33,961 nucleotides of DNA, from NCBI GenBank assembly GCA_026398435.1, contig JAPLSW010000071.1, positions 1 to 33,961 on the forward strand, in the 5' to 3' direction. The position numbers were made by a program, and so were the translations under genes. Under the pieces are notes generated by a model. That model saw only the letters and a program-made list of their open reading frames with translations. It ran no database searches and was not told where the DNA came from. Source of the stretch: Chlamydiota bacterium. Its GTDB lineage: Bacteria; Chlamydiota; Chlamydiia; Chlamydiales; Rhabdochlamydiaceae. Of this stretch, positions 1 through 6,620 are shown piece by piece (the first letter of the stretch is position 1; each line of letters starts with the position of its first letter).

Positions 1-18
1 TAGCTACAATTGTAGCTA
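1..18. repeat. Perfect 18-bp palindrome, possible operator
   Basis: TAGCTACAATTGTAGCTA is its own reverse complement. The half-site TAGCTACAA recurs at 86-94, where it supplies the stop codon of the truncated epimerase gene. On the minus strand the palindrome contains TACAAT, a possible -10 box for a gene reading leftward off the window. Such short palindromes are typical operators of toxin-antitoxin or small regulator operons, but they could also be the end of an inserted element. The function cannot be decided from this window. Confidence 0.5.
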
Positions 19-88
19 TGAAAAAGAAAAAAACCAAGCAAATAATCAACGCAACATGCTTTTATTTAGTGGATTAAAACAGACCTAG

Positions 89-1045
89 CTACAAAATTTT
101 CGGGAATTGAGGGAGTAATTCAGCCTGTGCGTAGTAAGGCTCTAAGGGAAAGTCTAGCGCGCGAGCAGCTTCTAGTGCCAGCCAGGAAAATTCCAGTTCA
201 TGTCCATAGTGAACCTCAAAATTTTCCGGAGTATCAATCATCTTCCAGTCCATGGTCCACTCATTGATATTGCAAGGAAAATCCGGATGGCGGATGACCA
301 TAGAGTTAATATAAAGCATTTCGCTTAACCGATCCATGAGCGCAGGATCCGGCCAGATCCGATATAATTCAGTCAAAGCTTCTAGAACGTGAAGATGTGT
401 ATTGTGGGTTTTAATATTTCCAGGACCCACGGGACTATCGACTGTCGGATCGGTGATAGGCTGCCAGTCCTCTGTAAAAAACTCGATAAATCCTCCATAA
501 CAAAGATCGCGAGCCTTCTGCTCTAAGACATGAAAAAGATCGATAGCTGCAGCCAAGGCCTTTGGATCTTTAGAGGCCTGGTAATAAGCAGCGAGCCCAT
601 AAAGGGCAAAGGCATTTAGATAGATATGCTTGCGCCCATCCTTAGGGATCCCCCTATCGGTTACCTTGCTAAAGTAGCCTCCATGGGATCTATCTCGCAT
701 TCTATTTTCCAGGAAATTGAAGCCGGATTTGGCAGCAGCAAGGGCGGCCTTACTCTCAATTCCTTCTATAGCTAGCGTACTAAAAAACCAAAGTTGCCGC
801 GCCTGCATGACTAAAAACTTTTCACCGGATAAAACAAACCTACCATCACGCCAATTCTCAATATAACCACCTGCCCGGTCTACAGCCTTTGGTAAATAAA
901 AGTCACTCAAACTGGTTTTAAGAATACGGCGGCAGCGGCTGGCGTCTTCCAGCAAGCTGCTTTTGTCTTGACTCCCCTGTAATCCAGCAAACGCTAGTAG
1001 ACAAATGCATGTTGTAACCTTAGCTATATGACTCTGCGTTATCAT
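89..1045 (-). CDS. Secreted AGE-family (N-acylglucosamine/cellobiose 2-epimerase-like) protein, C-terminally truncated
   Basis: The 318-residue product starts with a signal peptide (hydrophobic residues about 10-25). It then shows the (alpha/alpha)6-barrel signatures of the AGE superfamily: an N-terminal arginine-containing helix (QARQLWFFSTLA), GGYFSKVTDRG, NTHLHVLEALTELYR, and YGHELEFSWLALEAA at about residues 280-294. AGE enzymes isomerise sugars at C2 using conserved histidines. The THLH and GHE histidines are present, but the family normally continues about 100 or more residues to a last catalytic histidine. This protein stops about 25 residues after GHELE. The stop codon lies inside the half-palindrome at 86-94, so the 3' part was probably lost by rearrangement. 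It may be a non-functional remnant. A signal peptide is unusual for this normally cytosolic family. Confidence 0.72.
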   Translation of the reverse strand: MITQSHIAKVTTCICLLAFAGLQGSQDKSSLLEDASRCRRILKTSLSDFYLPKAVDRAGGYIENWRDGRFVLSGEKFLVMQARQLWFFSTLAIEGIESKAALAAAKSGFNFLENRMRDRSHGGYFSKVTDRGIPKDGRKHIYLNAFALYGLAAYYQASKDPKALAAAIDLFHVLEQKARDLCYGGFIEFFTEDWQPITDPTVDSPVGPGNIKTHNTHLHVLEALTELYRIWPDPALMDRLSEMLYINSMVIRHPDFPCNINEWTMDWKMIDTPENFEVHYGHELEFSWLALEAARALDFPLEPYYAQAELLPQFPKIL

Positions 1046-1214
1046 GAAGGTCAGCCTTTTTACGTAGGATTTTATTAGGGGAATTGCAGAGTCTCAAAAA
1101 AAAATAAAATAGCCAAGTAGATTTGTGAGTTAGCATCTAAAAATTGCAATCGACGAAAAAGAGGGATCAGGATACAACAAAAATTAATACCCACTATTAT
1201 CTATTTGAGGCTAT
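1046..1214. other. Divergent intergenic region
   Basis: These 169 bases separate the leftward epimerase gene from the rightward MauE-like gene. The region is AT-rich and should hold both promoters. TTTGAGG at 1204-1210 is a plausible ribosome binding site for the gene starting at 1215. No clear hairpin or small gene was seen. Confidence 0.4.
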
Positions 1215-1724
1215 ATGGAAGAGCGGATTATTAATGAGCTAAAAAAATCGAAACTGACAAGATACTGGCCGCTCCTATGCCTAATCCTTATTGCCGCTCT
1301 TGCGGCCTCTGCGATATCCTCAACAATGAGACCGTTAAATGTAAAGTGGATGCACAGCTTTATGGGAGTTTTTCTCTGCCAGTTTGCCATGCTCAAGCTA
1401 TTCAACCCCAGAGGCTTCGCTGACGGCTTTCAGAAATACGACATCATCGCCTCTAAAAGCCGTCTGTATGCCTATATCTATCCTTTGATAGAGCTAGCGC
1501 TCGGCCTTGGCTATTTAAGACATACCTCTCCTAATATGCTCTACATAGTAACAATTGTCGTTCTTGGAACTGGCGCTGTTGGGGTTATTCAGGCTCTTTT
1601 AAAGGGACTTGATGTTCGCTGCGCTTGCATGGGAACAACTCTCGATGTTCCCCTGTCGACGGTCACTCTTACCGAAGATATCGGCATGGTTATTATGGCA
1701 GCACTACTTCTTTTTAAAATCTAA
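1215..1724 (+). CDS. MauE/DoxX-like redox-associated membrane protein
   Basis: This 169-residue protein has four predicted membrane helices: about residues 19-38, 46-62, 87-103 and 110-128, with a hydrophobic tail at 155-168. The RCACMGTTLDVPLSTVTLTEDIGMV segment (residues about 134-158) matches the CxC-containing C-terminal motif of the MauE/DoxX redox-associated membrane proteins, which are thought to act in disulfide or thiol chemistry at the inner membrane. TTTGAGG stands 4 bases before the ATG. The gene ends in a 4-base tail-to-tail overlap with the acetyltransferase gene on the other strand. No partner thioredoxin or glutaredoxin gene is adjacent, so the pathway is unknown. Confidence 0.75.
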   Translation: MEERIINELKKSKLTRYWPLLCLILIAALAASAISSTMRPLNVKWMHSFMGVFLCQFAMLKLFNPRGFADGFQKYDIIASKSRLYAYIYPLIELALGLGYLRHTSPNMLYIVTIVVLGTGAVGVIQALLKGLDVRCACMGTTLDVPLSTVTLTEDIGMVIMAALLLFKI

Positions 1725-2362
1725 TCGTTTAGGCTGGCCTTCTCAAGTAGATCAACATCGAGATTACAGATTAGAGATAGGTTCTTATTAATCTTCTCGA
1801 TATCCCAGTTCCACCAAGAGATCTGAAGAAGTCTTTCTATTGTCTTGTCATCAAAGCGCATTTTAACAACTTTTGCTGGGTTGCCCGCAACGATGGAATA
1901 TGGAGGTACATCTTTAACCACAACAGCGCGAGTAGCGATGATAGCTCCATCTCCGATCTTCACTCCCCCTTTAATTAAAGCATCGTAGCCAATCCAAACA
2001 TCATTACCGATGATGATATCCCCTTTGACTGGTAGATCGGAGATATTATACACACTTTCCCACCCATTTTGAAAAATGGGAAAGGGATAGGTACTTATAC
2101 CATCGAGTTTGTGATCCCCTGTCATGATGAATTTCACTTCAGCAGCGATTGCGCAGAACTTGCCGATAACAAGCTTTACCTTGGAAAAGTCGTAGTTATA
2201 TAAGACGTTATACTGCTCAAAGTGATCGGGACCATAGCGACCATCGTCAAAATAGGTGTAGTCACCTACAAAAATATTTGCAGCCTTCACAAAGTTTTTT
2301 AAGAAAACAAGCTTGGTATAGTCTTTCATCGGGTAAATACATTTAGGATCAGGTCCTGTCAT
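1721..2362 (-). CDS. Vat-family / CatB-like hexapeptide-repeat O-acetyltransferase
   Basis: The 213-residue product has a left-handed beta-helix acetyltransferase layout: GKFCAIAAEVKFIMTGDHK (residues 67-85), then hexapeptide turns GDIIIGNDVWIGYDALIKGGVKIGDGAIIATRAVVVKDVPPYSIVAGNPAK, then a C-terminal WWNW helix. It follows the streptogramin A acetyltransferase (Vat) family closely, including the start GPDP...MYP-like, the STYPF loop and the catalytic histidine (H84). Vat enzymes acetylate streptogramin A with acetyl-CoA, but relatives acetylate sugars. An AAAGGAG ribosome site lies inside the end of the upstream gene, 2 bases away, so the two are co-translated. The Kdo hydroxylase context upstream makes a glycan substrate as plausible as an antibiotic. 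Confidence 0.85.
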   Translation of the reverse strand: MTGPDPKCIYPMKDYTKLVFLKNFVKAANIFVGDYTYFDDGRYGPDHFEQYNVLYNYDFSKVKLVIGKFCAIAAEVKFIMTGDHKLDGISTYPFPIFQNGWESVYNISDLPVKGDIIIGNDVWIGYDALIKGGVKIGDGAIIATRAVVVKDVPPYSIVAGNPAKVVKMRFDDKTIERLLQISWWNWDIEKINKNLSLICNLDVDLLEKASLND

Positions 2363-2364
2363 AC

Positions 2365-3048
2365 TCAGCTCCTTTCAACAACTTTTAAGGTTTCAATACA
2401 TTCGGGATCGATAATGGTAACTGCCATATAATCGGAATAGCCGATAACAGCTCCAAATTTGTACTCTCTATAAAATTCACTATGTCCCGGCATGGGAGGA
2501 GAAAGAACGCCTTTGCCCGGCAAACCAAATCCCATAGACATTCGGTCGGCCTGAGACCTTCCAAATCCATTTAAATCTCTCATCCAGGTATTTACCTTGG
2601 CTCTATTTTCAGCGGCCTGCGACCAAGTGCTCCACATTTTCTGATGATCCGGATTTTCCGAGTCAAATAACCTGTAGTCAGCTTTAAACATTATTTGTAA
2701 AAACTTAACATCTGAAGAGAGAATTGAATAGGTATTTTCGTGATGAAAAAGAGCGCACCATATCCCTGGAAACTGTCCTTGAGAAACCCAACTACGAGGA
2801 ACTTTTCCTGTCTCTTCGTACTCTTTGAGCAAAGAGCCTGCATATTTAGAAGGCATTTTGTGATAAACCCCTGGCTCATTTAATTCAGCGAGATTTCCAA
2901 ATTCACTTGCAGCGATCTGAAGGACCTTCAGAGTCACTCTATAAAGATCTGAGCGCCATGCTTGATATTCCGACTTAAGATCCACCCAATTAATTCCTGT
3001 AATATCATCTAGTAGAGTTGAAGCGGTTGCATGACTTAGCGATGCCAT
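2365..3048 (-). CDS. Hypothetical protein, 227 residues
   Basis: I do not recognise a family. The protein is soluble, with no signal peptide or membrane helix. It is rich in aromatic residues (several Trp, Tyr and Phe) and has a glycine/proline-rich stretch near residues 170-190 (GFGLPGKGVLSPPMPGH). AAGGAG stands well placed before the ATG, which supports the start. It sits 31 bases after the kinase-fold gene and its stop is 2 bases before the acetyltransferase ATG, so it is very probably in the same transcript. A role linked to the acetyltransferase is inferred from that spacing only. Confidence 0.7.
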   Translation of the reverse strand: MASLSHATASTLLDDITGINWVDLKSEYQAWRSDLYRVTLKVLQIAASEFGNLAELNEPGVYHKMPSKYAGSLLKEYEETGKVPRSWVSQGQFPGIWCALFHHENTYSILSSDVKFLQIMFKADYRLFDSENPDHQKMWSTWSQAAENRAKVNTWMRDLNGFGRSQADRMSMGFGLPGKGVLSPPMPGHSEFYREYKFGAVIGYSDYMAVTIIDPECIETLKVVERS

Positions 3049-3079
3049 ATACTGTCTCCTTAAAAATTAAGAGAAATTT

Positions 3080-4015
3080 TTAATTACTAGCAGAGGGATT
3101 TTCTGTTTGAGAAGCCTCTATGGAAAGGCGCTCCACCTCTACTCTAAGATGCTCGGCAAGCTCCGGGTTTTTCCGAATTAGCCATTTTTTAAATTTCTCT
3201 GTTTGGGATGCTAAGACCACCGGGACATTTACAGAAGCCGGGGCGACCCTGGAAAAAGACCCGATATCGATGGTGATCGCTTTATGACCGATAAAACCAA
3301 AATTAGTTCGAATGTTGGGGTCCCTATCATGAATCCCCTTATGGCATCTTTCTACAATCAGCTCAAGTAGGGAGGTAAGACATTCTTTAGCAGCCGGCAG
3401 ATCATTTTCCTCAATCAGCCTCTTAAAAAGAGGCTGAACAAGCTCTGCTTTTGTCTGTAGAGCAAACTCGATAGAGTCCATATCGACTGGGTAGGCAATA
3501 CCAAGCTTATCTACGATCGTAAGCTTTTTTGCAAAATAGTCAGTCTTTTCCATATGTAAATAGATAAGGCCTGTTCCCTCCTTAAAATCCGCATAGGAAA
3601 TCTCGCAGCTTCGTAGGAAAAAGGGAGATTTATGATGAGTATCTCGGAGAATTTTTTGCCGGTATGAATCTATAAAGGAAGGCAGGGTAAAGCTATTTAG
3701 AAATTCCCACATCCTAACGTGGTGCTTTTTCAAAAATTTCAATACCACCTTTCCATCTTGACTAAGAAAGGCAAAGGACTGCCCTCCCTTACTTAAAAAA
3801 TAAAAGGGCTGAGATAAGATAGATTGCACTTGCTGCCTCTCCTCTTCAGATAAAGCAGAAGATGGGGTTAAAGGGGTAGGCGGATGCATAGGAAGGATCT
3901 TACTCATCTCAAAGCCTTCGGTTTGTCCATGGCAGAACCTTTCTACTCCACGGAATAGAACTAGAGCCAGAAAGACTTTAAGCATGATGAGCGAGACTTT
4001 CCTAAGCTTACTCAT
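3080..4015 (-). CDS. Kinase-fold protein with N-terminal hydrophobic segment
   Basis: The 311-residue product has a hydrophobic N-terminus (residues about 9-21) that could be a membrane anchor or signal. The rest carries kinase-like landmarks: GGQSFAFLSQDGKVVLKFLK (residues 77-96, a glycine-containing beta-hairpin with lysine 93 as the possible ATP lysine), GIHDRDPNIRTNFGF (residues 227-241, resembling a catalytic loop with an Asp base and Asn), and ITIDIGSF (residues 247-254, in the place of DFG). The assignment as an active or pseudo-kinase is inferred from these motifs. The ATG abuts the stop codon of the Kdo hydroxylase gene with no gap, so the two are translationally coupled. This suggests a sugar or LPS substrate, or a shared target. 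Confidence 0.65.
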   Translation of the reverse strand: MSKLRKVSLIMLKVFLALVLFRGVERFCHGQTEGFEMSKILPMHPPTPLTPSSALSEEERQQVQSILSQPFYFLSKGGQSFAFLSQDGKVVLKFLKKHHVRMWEFLNSFTLPSFIDSYRQKILRDTHHKSPFFLRSCEISYADFKEGTGLIYLHMEKTDYFAKKLTIVDKLGIAYPVDMDSIEFALQTKAELVQPLFKRLIEENDLPAAKECLTSLLELIVERCHKGIHDRDPNIRTNFGFIGHKAITIDIGSFSRVAPASVNVPVVLASQTEKFKKWLIRKNPELAEHLRVEVERLSIEASQTENPSASN

Positions 4016-4966
4016 CTACCTACTTCCAGCAAAAATAGGATCGACCATAGGCTTACCTGTTAGCTTTTCTAAGGTAGCCAAAGGAGCGCTACCTGGCTGC
4101 ACAAGAGCACTGTAAGGAACGACTATGGTCTGCTCTAGGGCATACTGCCCACCGATTGCTGCATGAGACACTTGGTCAGTATACACTGCCCAACAGCAGT
4201 TCGGAGGGAACTCCCAATAGTCTTTGGGACAATTTTTTTGAAAATCATCATCTTCTTTTAGGTAGTTATGGAGTCCGAGCATAAAGACATCATAAGGAGA
4301 GCGAAGAGTCACCGGCAGTCCAAGGCCTTTAGCTGCCTTTTTGGACATGCGAGCAAGTTTTGAAAGAGGTGAATGGCTCATACCTTTAGGAAACGGCATA
4401 TCCATGGTGCCACCAAATTTTGCTGCAAGAGCTCCAAAGGGCTCAGTTGTGATCCATTTACGGCTTTCTGTCGGATTAATATTGGTGAAAAACCGTAAAA
4501 TCCTATTTCCATGCATCGGCCTTGTAGGAAAAGAATCAACATGGAGAAGATCATTGCGAGCTCTTGTTCTTAGCTGCCGACCCTTCTCTTGGAAAGGTCT
4601 AAAACTTGCGTAATCAAGCTTCCATTTTTCCGCATAAGGCGCTAGTACTTTAGAGAGGAAATCGACCGATTGCTTAGAATAATTTCTCATGATATGGAGC
4701 AGCTCGTTTTCTTGGGCCTCAGAGGTGCGCATGAAATTCGTGATTTTATCCGACTGGGGTTTATAGGCTATGTTCTTCCTGTTAGCCGCAGCCGTCTGCC
4801 TTTGGGCTAGAAGAAATTCTAGATGGTCCTTCGGAAAGGCAAAAGGACAAGTAGGGAAAAATAGGATGTTGCCCTCTTCAAGCTCTTTGCAATATTTTTC
4901 TTGATCGTTTTTCTGAGAGAGAAAATCTGATAACTCAGCGCTTTCAACAGTGATTAGCTTAGCCAT
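4016..4966 (-). CDS. kdoO: Kdo hydroxylase (Fe(II)/2-oxoglutarate-type dioxygenase)
   Basis: The 316-residue product matches the Kdo_hydroxy family. Landmarks are ILFFPTCPFAF near residue 35, LLHVDSFPTRPMHGNRILRFFTNINP at residues 140-165, and TDQVSHAAIGGQYALEQTIVV at residues 263-283. H142, D144 and H268 form the expected HxD...H iron triad. KdoO hydroxylates the 3-deoxy-D-manno-oct-2-ulosonic acid residue of LPS to Ko, a change known to harden the inner core. It is the first gene of a leftward cluster (kinase-fold protein, unknown protein, Vat-like acetyltransferase), and its stop touches the next ATG. It has no signal peptide, which fits a cytoplasmic enzyme. Confidence 0.87.
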   Translation of the reverse strand: MAKLITVESAELSDFLSQKNDQEKYCKELEEGNILFFPTCPFAFPKDHLEFLLAQRQTAAANRKNIAYKPQSDKITNFMRTSEAQENELLHIMRNYSKQSVDFLSKVLAPYAEKWKLDYASFRPFQEKGRQLRTRARNDLLHVDSFPTRPMHGNRILRFFTNINPTESRKWITTEPFGALAAKFGGTMDMPFPKGMSHSPLSKLARMSKKAAKGLGLPVTLRSPYDVFMLGLHNYLKEDDDFQKNCPKDYWEFPPNCCWAVYTDQVSHAAIGGQYALEQTIVVPYSALVQPGSAPLATLEKLTGKPMVDPIFAGSR

Positions 4967-5173
4967 AAAACCTGCAGTAATAGGTGATTGTTTTTCATGG
5001 GATTGTACCTTGGGGAAAATATCGGCGCAAATGATTTAAATTACTAATCAGGCTATGCAAAGAAATTATTTATTGAAAAAGAAATGTAACAGACACTCCC
5101 CCTTGTCATTACTGGGTGTTTCGGTTACATTTTACCGGAGAGATTTACACTTTACCATCCTATCAAAAAAAAA
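4967..5173. other. Intergenic region between fic and the kdoO cluster
   Basis: These 207 bases should contain the promoter of the leftward kdoO cluster and the terminator of the leftward fic gene. A clear hairpin lies at 5082-5132. No small gene was recognised. Confidence 0.4.
5076..5132 (-). terminator. Probable terminator of the fic gene
   Basis: AAATGTAAC (5082-5090) pairs with GTTACATTT (5124-5132). An inner stem ACAC/GTGT (5093-5096 with 5116-5119) extends it. On the minus strand the hairpin is followed by a T-rich run (TTTCTTTTT), about 40 bases after the fic stop codon. This is the layout of an intrinsic terminator, although the loop is longer than usual. It could also be a remnant of a small inverted-repeat element. 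Confidence 0.55.
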
Positions 5174-6274
5174 CTAAGGATTGACCTTAAGGTTTAACCA
5201 GTAGCGAGTATGACGTAGCACTCCAATTTTTATAAGAGCCCCCATTTCGACAAGCTCTGCTAGGTCTCTTGTGGCTGTCGCTCTAGAAGTTTTTGTAATG
5301 GAAATATAATTTTCTGCACTGAGTCCACCCTGAAAACCCTCAAGTCCTTCAGCAAAGATTCTAAGTAGCACTTTTTCTTGTCGCGGATTGAGTTGCCCCT
5401 GTAATGCACTGAGCATCGTTGCCTTATCGATTATAAAGTAAAGCAATGCTAAGGACTCCTTCTGAGCTTCTATAATGACCTCTGTAAAAAACAAGGTCCA
5501 ATGGCCTACATCGAGAGTCTTATTGCATTTCTCAAGTGCTGCGTAATATTCTTTTTTCCTTTTCTCTAGCACTTTAGAAATTGCAATGACTACAGGACGA
5601 TCTACCCCTTGAGAAAGGATTTTCTCAACTATTGCCCGGCCTATTCTCCCATTACCATCTTCGAAGGGATGGATGCTTTCAAAATATACATGCGCTATAG
5701 CGGCTCTTCTTAAGATAGATCCATTTTCCTTGGAAGCATTGAACCAATCTATAAACTTGTTCATTTCCCCCCTTACCCTATCCGAAGGAGGAGCCTGAAA
5801 AAAAACTTTTTCGGCCCCATAGCGAGACGAAACTATTTGCATAGGCTCTTTATGTGTTCGATACCTTCCACAATCCTCAATGCGAGGATTGTCTTTAAAG
5901 AGTGTAGAATGCCAGGCAAAAAGCATTTCGTGAGTAAGTGGGTTGTCAAACGTTTCATAAACACTGCAAAGAAGCATTGCTATGCTAGCTTCTTTTTGTG
6001 ACTCTTTTTTTAGCTCCGTTTGGATCCCAAAGTGCCGTTTTATAGAAGATTGTAGACTTTTTCGGTCTAGGATCTCCCCTTCTATTTTCGAGCTCTCCAT
6101 CCCCTCAGTGCTAAGCATTTCCACGATATACTGCTGACACCGAGACTCACCAATATGTTTAAACGTAGCCAAAGAGCTTCCAACTGCTAAAAGGAACTGC
6201 TTTTCTCTTTCAGCAATTAGCTGCACCTCGCTCGTAAAATTTGGCCAATCTGGCAATTCCCAATTCCACGGCAT
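5174..6274 (-). CDS. Fic-family AMP-transferase with C-terminal winged-helix domain
   Basis: This 366-residue protein has an N-terminal Fic-associated domain with the inhibitory helix motif SSKIEG (residues 61-66, the [S/T]xxxE[G/N] pattern of class II Fic proteins). The Fic core carries the full active site HPFEDGNGRIGR (residues 202-213). A winged-helix-like segment follows at about residues 305-366 (ITKTSRATATRDLAELVEMG is the likely recognition helix). Fic enzymes transfer AMP from ATP to protein hydroxyls, and the inhibitory glutamate keeps them off by blocking ATP. The combination with a DNA-binding domain suggests autoregulation, and two identical dyads flank its own promoter. The ATG is decided by the AGGAG site in the proximal dyad. 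Confidence 0.9.
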   Translation of the reverse strand: MPWNWELPDWPNFTSEVQLIAEREKQFLLAVGSSLATFKHIGESRCQQYIVEMLSTEGMESSKIEGEILDRKSLQSSIKRHFGIQTELKKESQKEASIAMLLCSVYETFDNPLTHEMLFAWHSTLFKDNPRIEDCGRYRTHKEPMQIVSSRYGAEKVFFQAPPSDRVRGEMNKFIDWFNASKENGSILRRAAIAHVYFESIHPFEDGNGRIGRAIVEKILSQGVDRPVVIAISKVLEKRKKEYYAALEKCNKTLDVGHWTLFFTEVIIEAQKESLALLYFIIDKATMLSALQGQLNPRQEKVLLRIFAEGLEGFQGGLSAENYISITKTSRATATRDLAELVEMGALIKIGVLRHTRYWLNLKVNP

Positions 6275-6302
6275 GAGTTATAGACTCCTATTCTATAACT
6301 CA
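6274..6302 (-). promoter_or_regulatory. Proximal operator/hairpin covering the fic ribosome site and start codon
   Basis: Arms GAGTTATAG (6275-6283) and CTATAACTC (6293-6301) are separated by 9 bases. One further A-T pair extends each arm to 10 bases, and the last base is the A of the fic ATG. On the minus strand the spacer contains AGGAG, the only good ribosome site. The element can therefore act as a repressor site on DNA, or as an mRNA hairpin holding the ribosome site in its loop. Confidence 0.75.
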
Positions 6303-6303
6303 C

Positions 6304-6333
6304 AATATAGCACAAAAATGAGTTATAGAACAA
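6304..6333 (-). promoter_or_regulatory. Candidate fic promoter
   Basis: On the minus strand TTGTTC (6328-6333) and TATATT (6304-6309) are separated by 18 bases, a plausible sigma-70-type promoter. The -35 box falls inside the distal dyad and the start region falls in the proximal dyad, which is the geometry expected for repression. Promoter strength is not known. Confidence 0.5.
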
Positions 6334-6347
6334 GATCCTATAACTCA
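6319..6347 (-). promoter_or_regulatory. Distal operator of fic, identical arms
   Basis: The same arms as the proximal dyad occur again: GAGTTATAG (6320-6328) and CTATAACTC (6338-6346), also with a 9-base spacer. The spacer sequences differ between the two dyads while the arms are identical, so the arms are under selection. The centres are 45 bases apart. The site overlaps the candidate -35 box. Confidence 0.75.
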
Positions 6348-6620
6348 ATGCGTATATATTCGGAGAACTACCCTTAAATTCAAACTATAACTATGTAATT
6401 TTCAATACGTAACAAAGAAAAAAATTTCCTCAATGTTCCACTTTTTTACATAATTCATTTCCGTGAATCGCAGCTCATAAAGAGCCCTGATTTTTAAGAA
6501 CAGTGAATTTAAATGATTTATATCAAGCATGTTACACATAAGAATTAAAGAATTAATTGAGCTTTTAGCCATTTCCGGCAATAATGGAGTGTAAATCCAT
6601 AATAGCCGGAATACACGCAT

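Larger units (their letters stand above)
6275..6620. other. Divergent fic / AAA-ATPase intergenic region
   Basis: This 346-base AT-rich stretch holds the twin fic operators and promoter at its left end. The rest (6350-6620) should contain the rightward promoter of the ATPase gene. An open frame of 72 codons on the minus strand at 6402-6620 has no ribosome site or family resemblance and looks spurious. I see no RNA gene in it. Confidence 0.45.

Noticed and set aside
6402..6620. 72-codon open frame on the minus strand in the fic/ATPase intergenic region
   Set aside because: No ribosome site, no family resemblance, AT-rich composition, and it occupies the promoter region of the ATPase gene.
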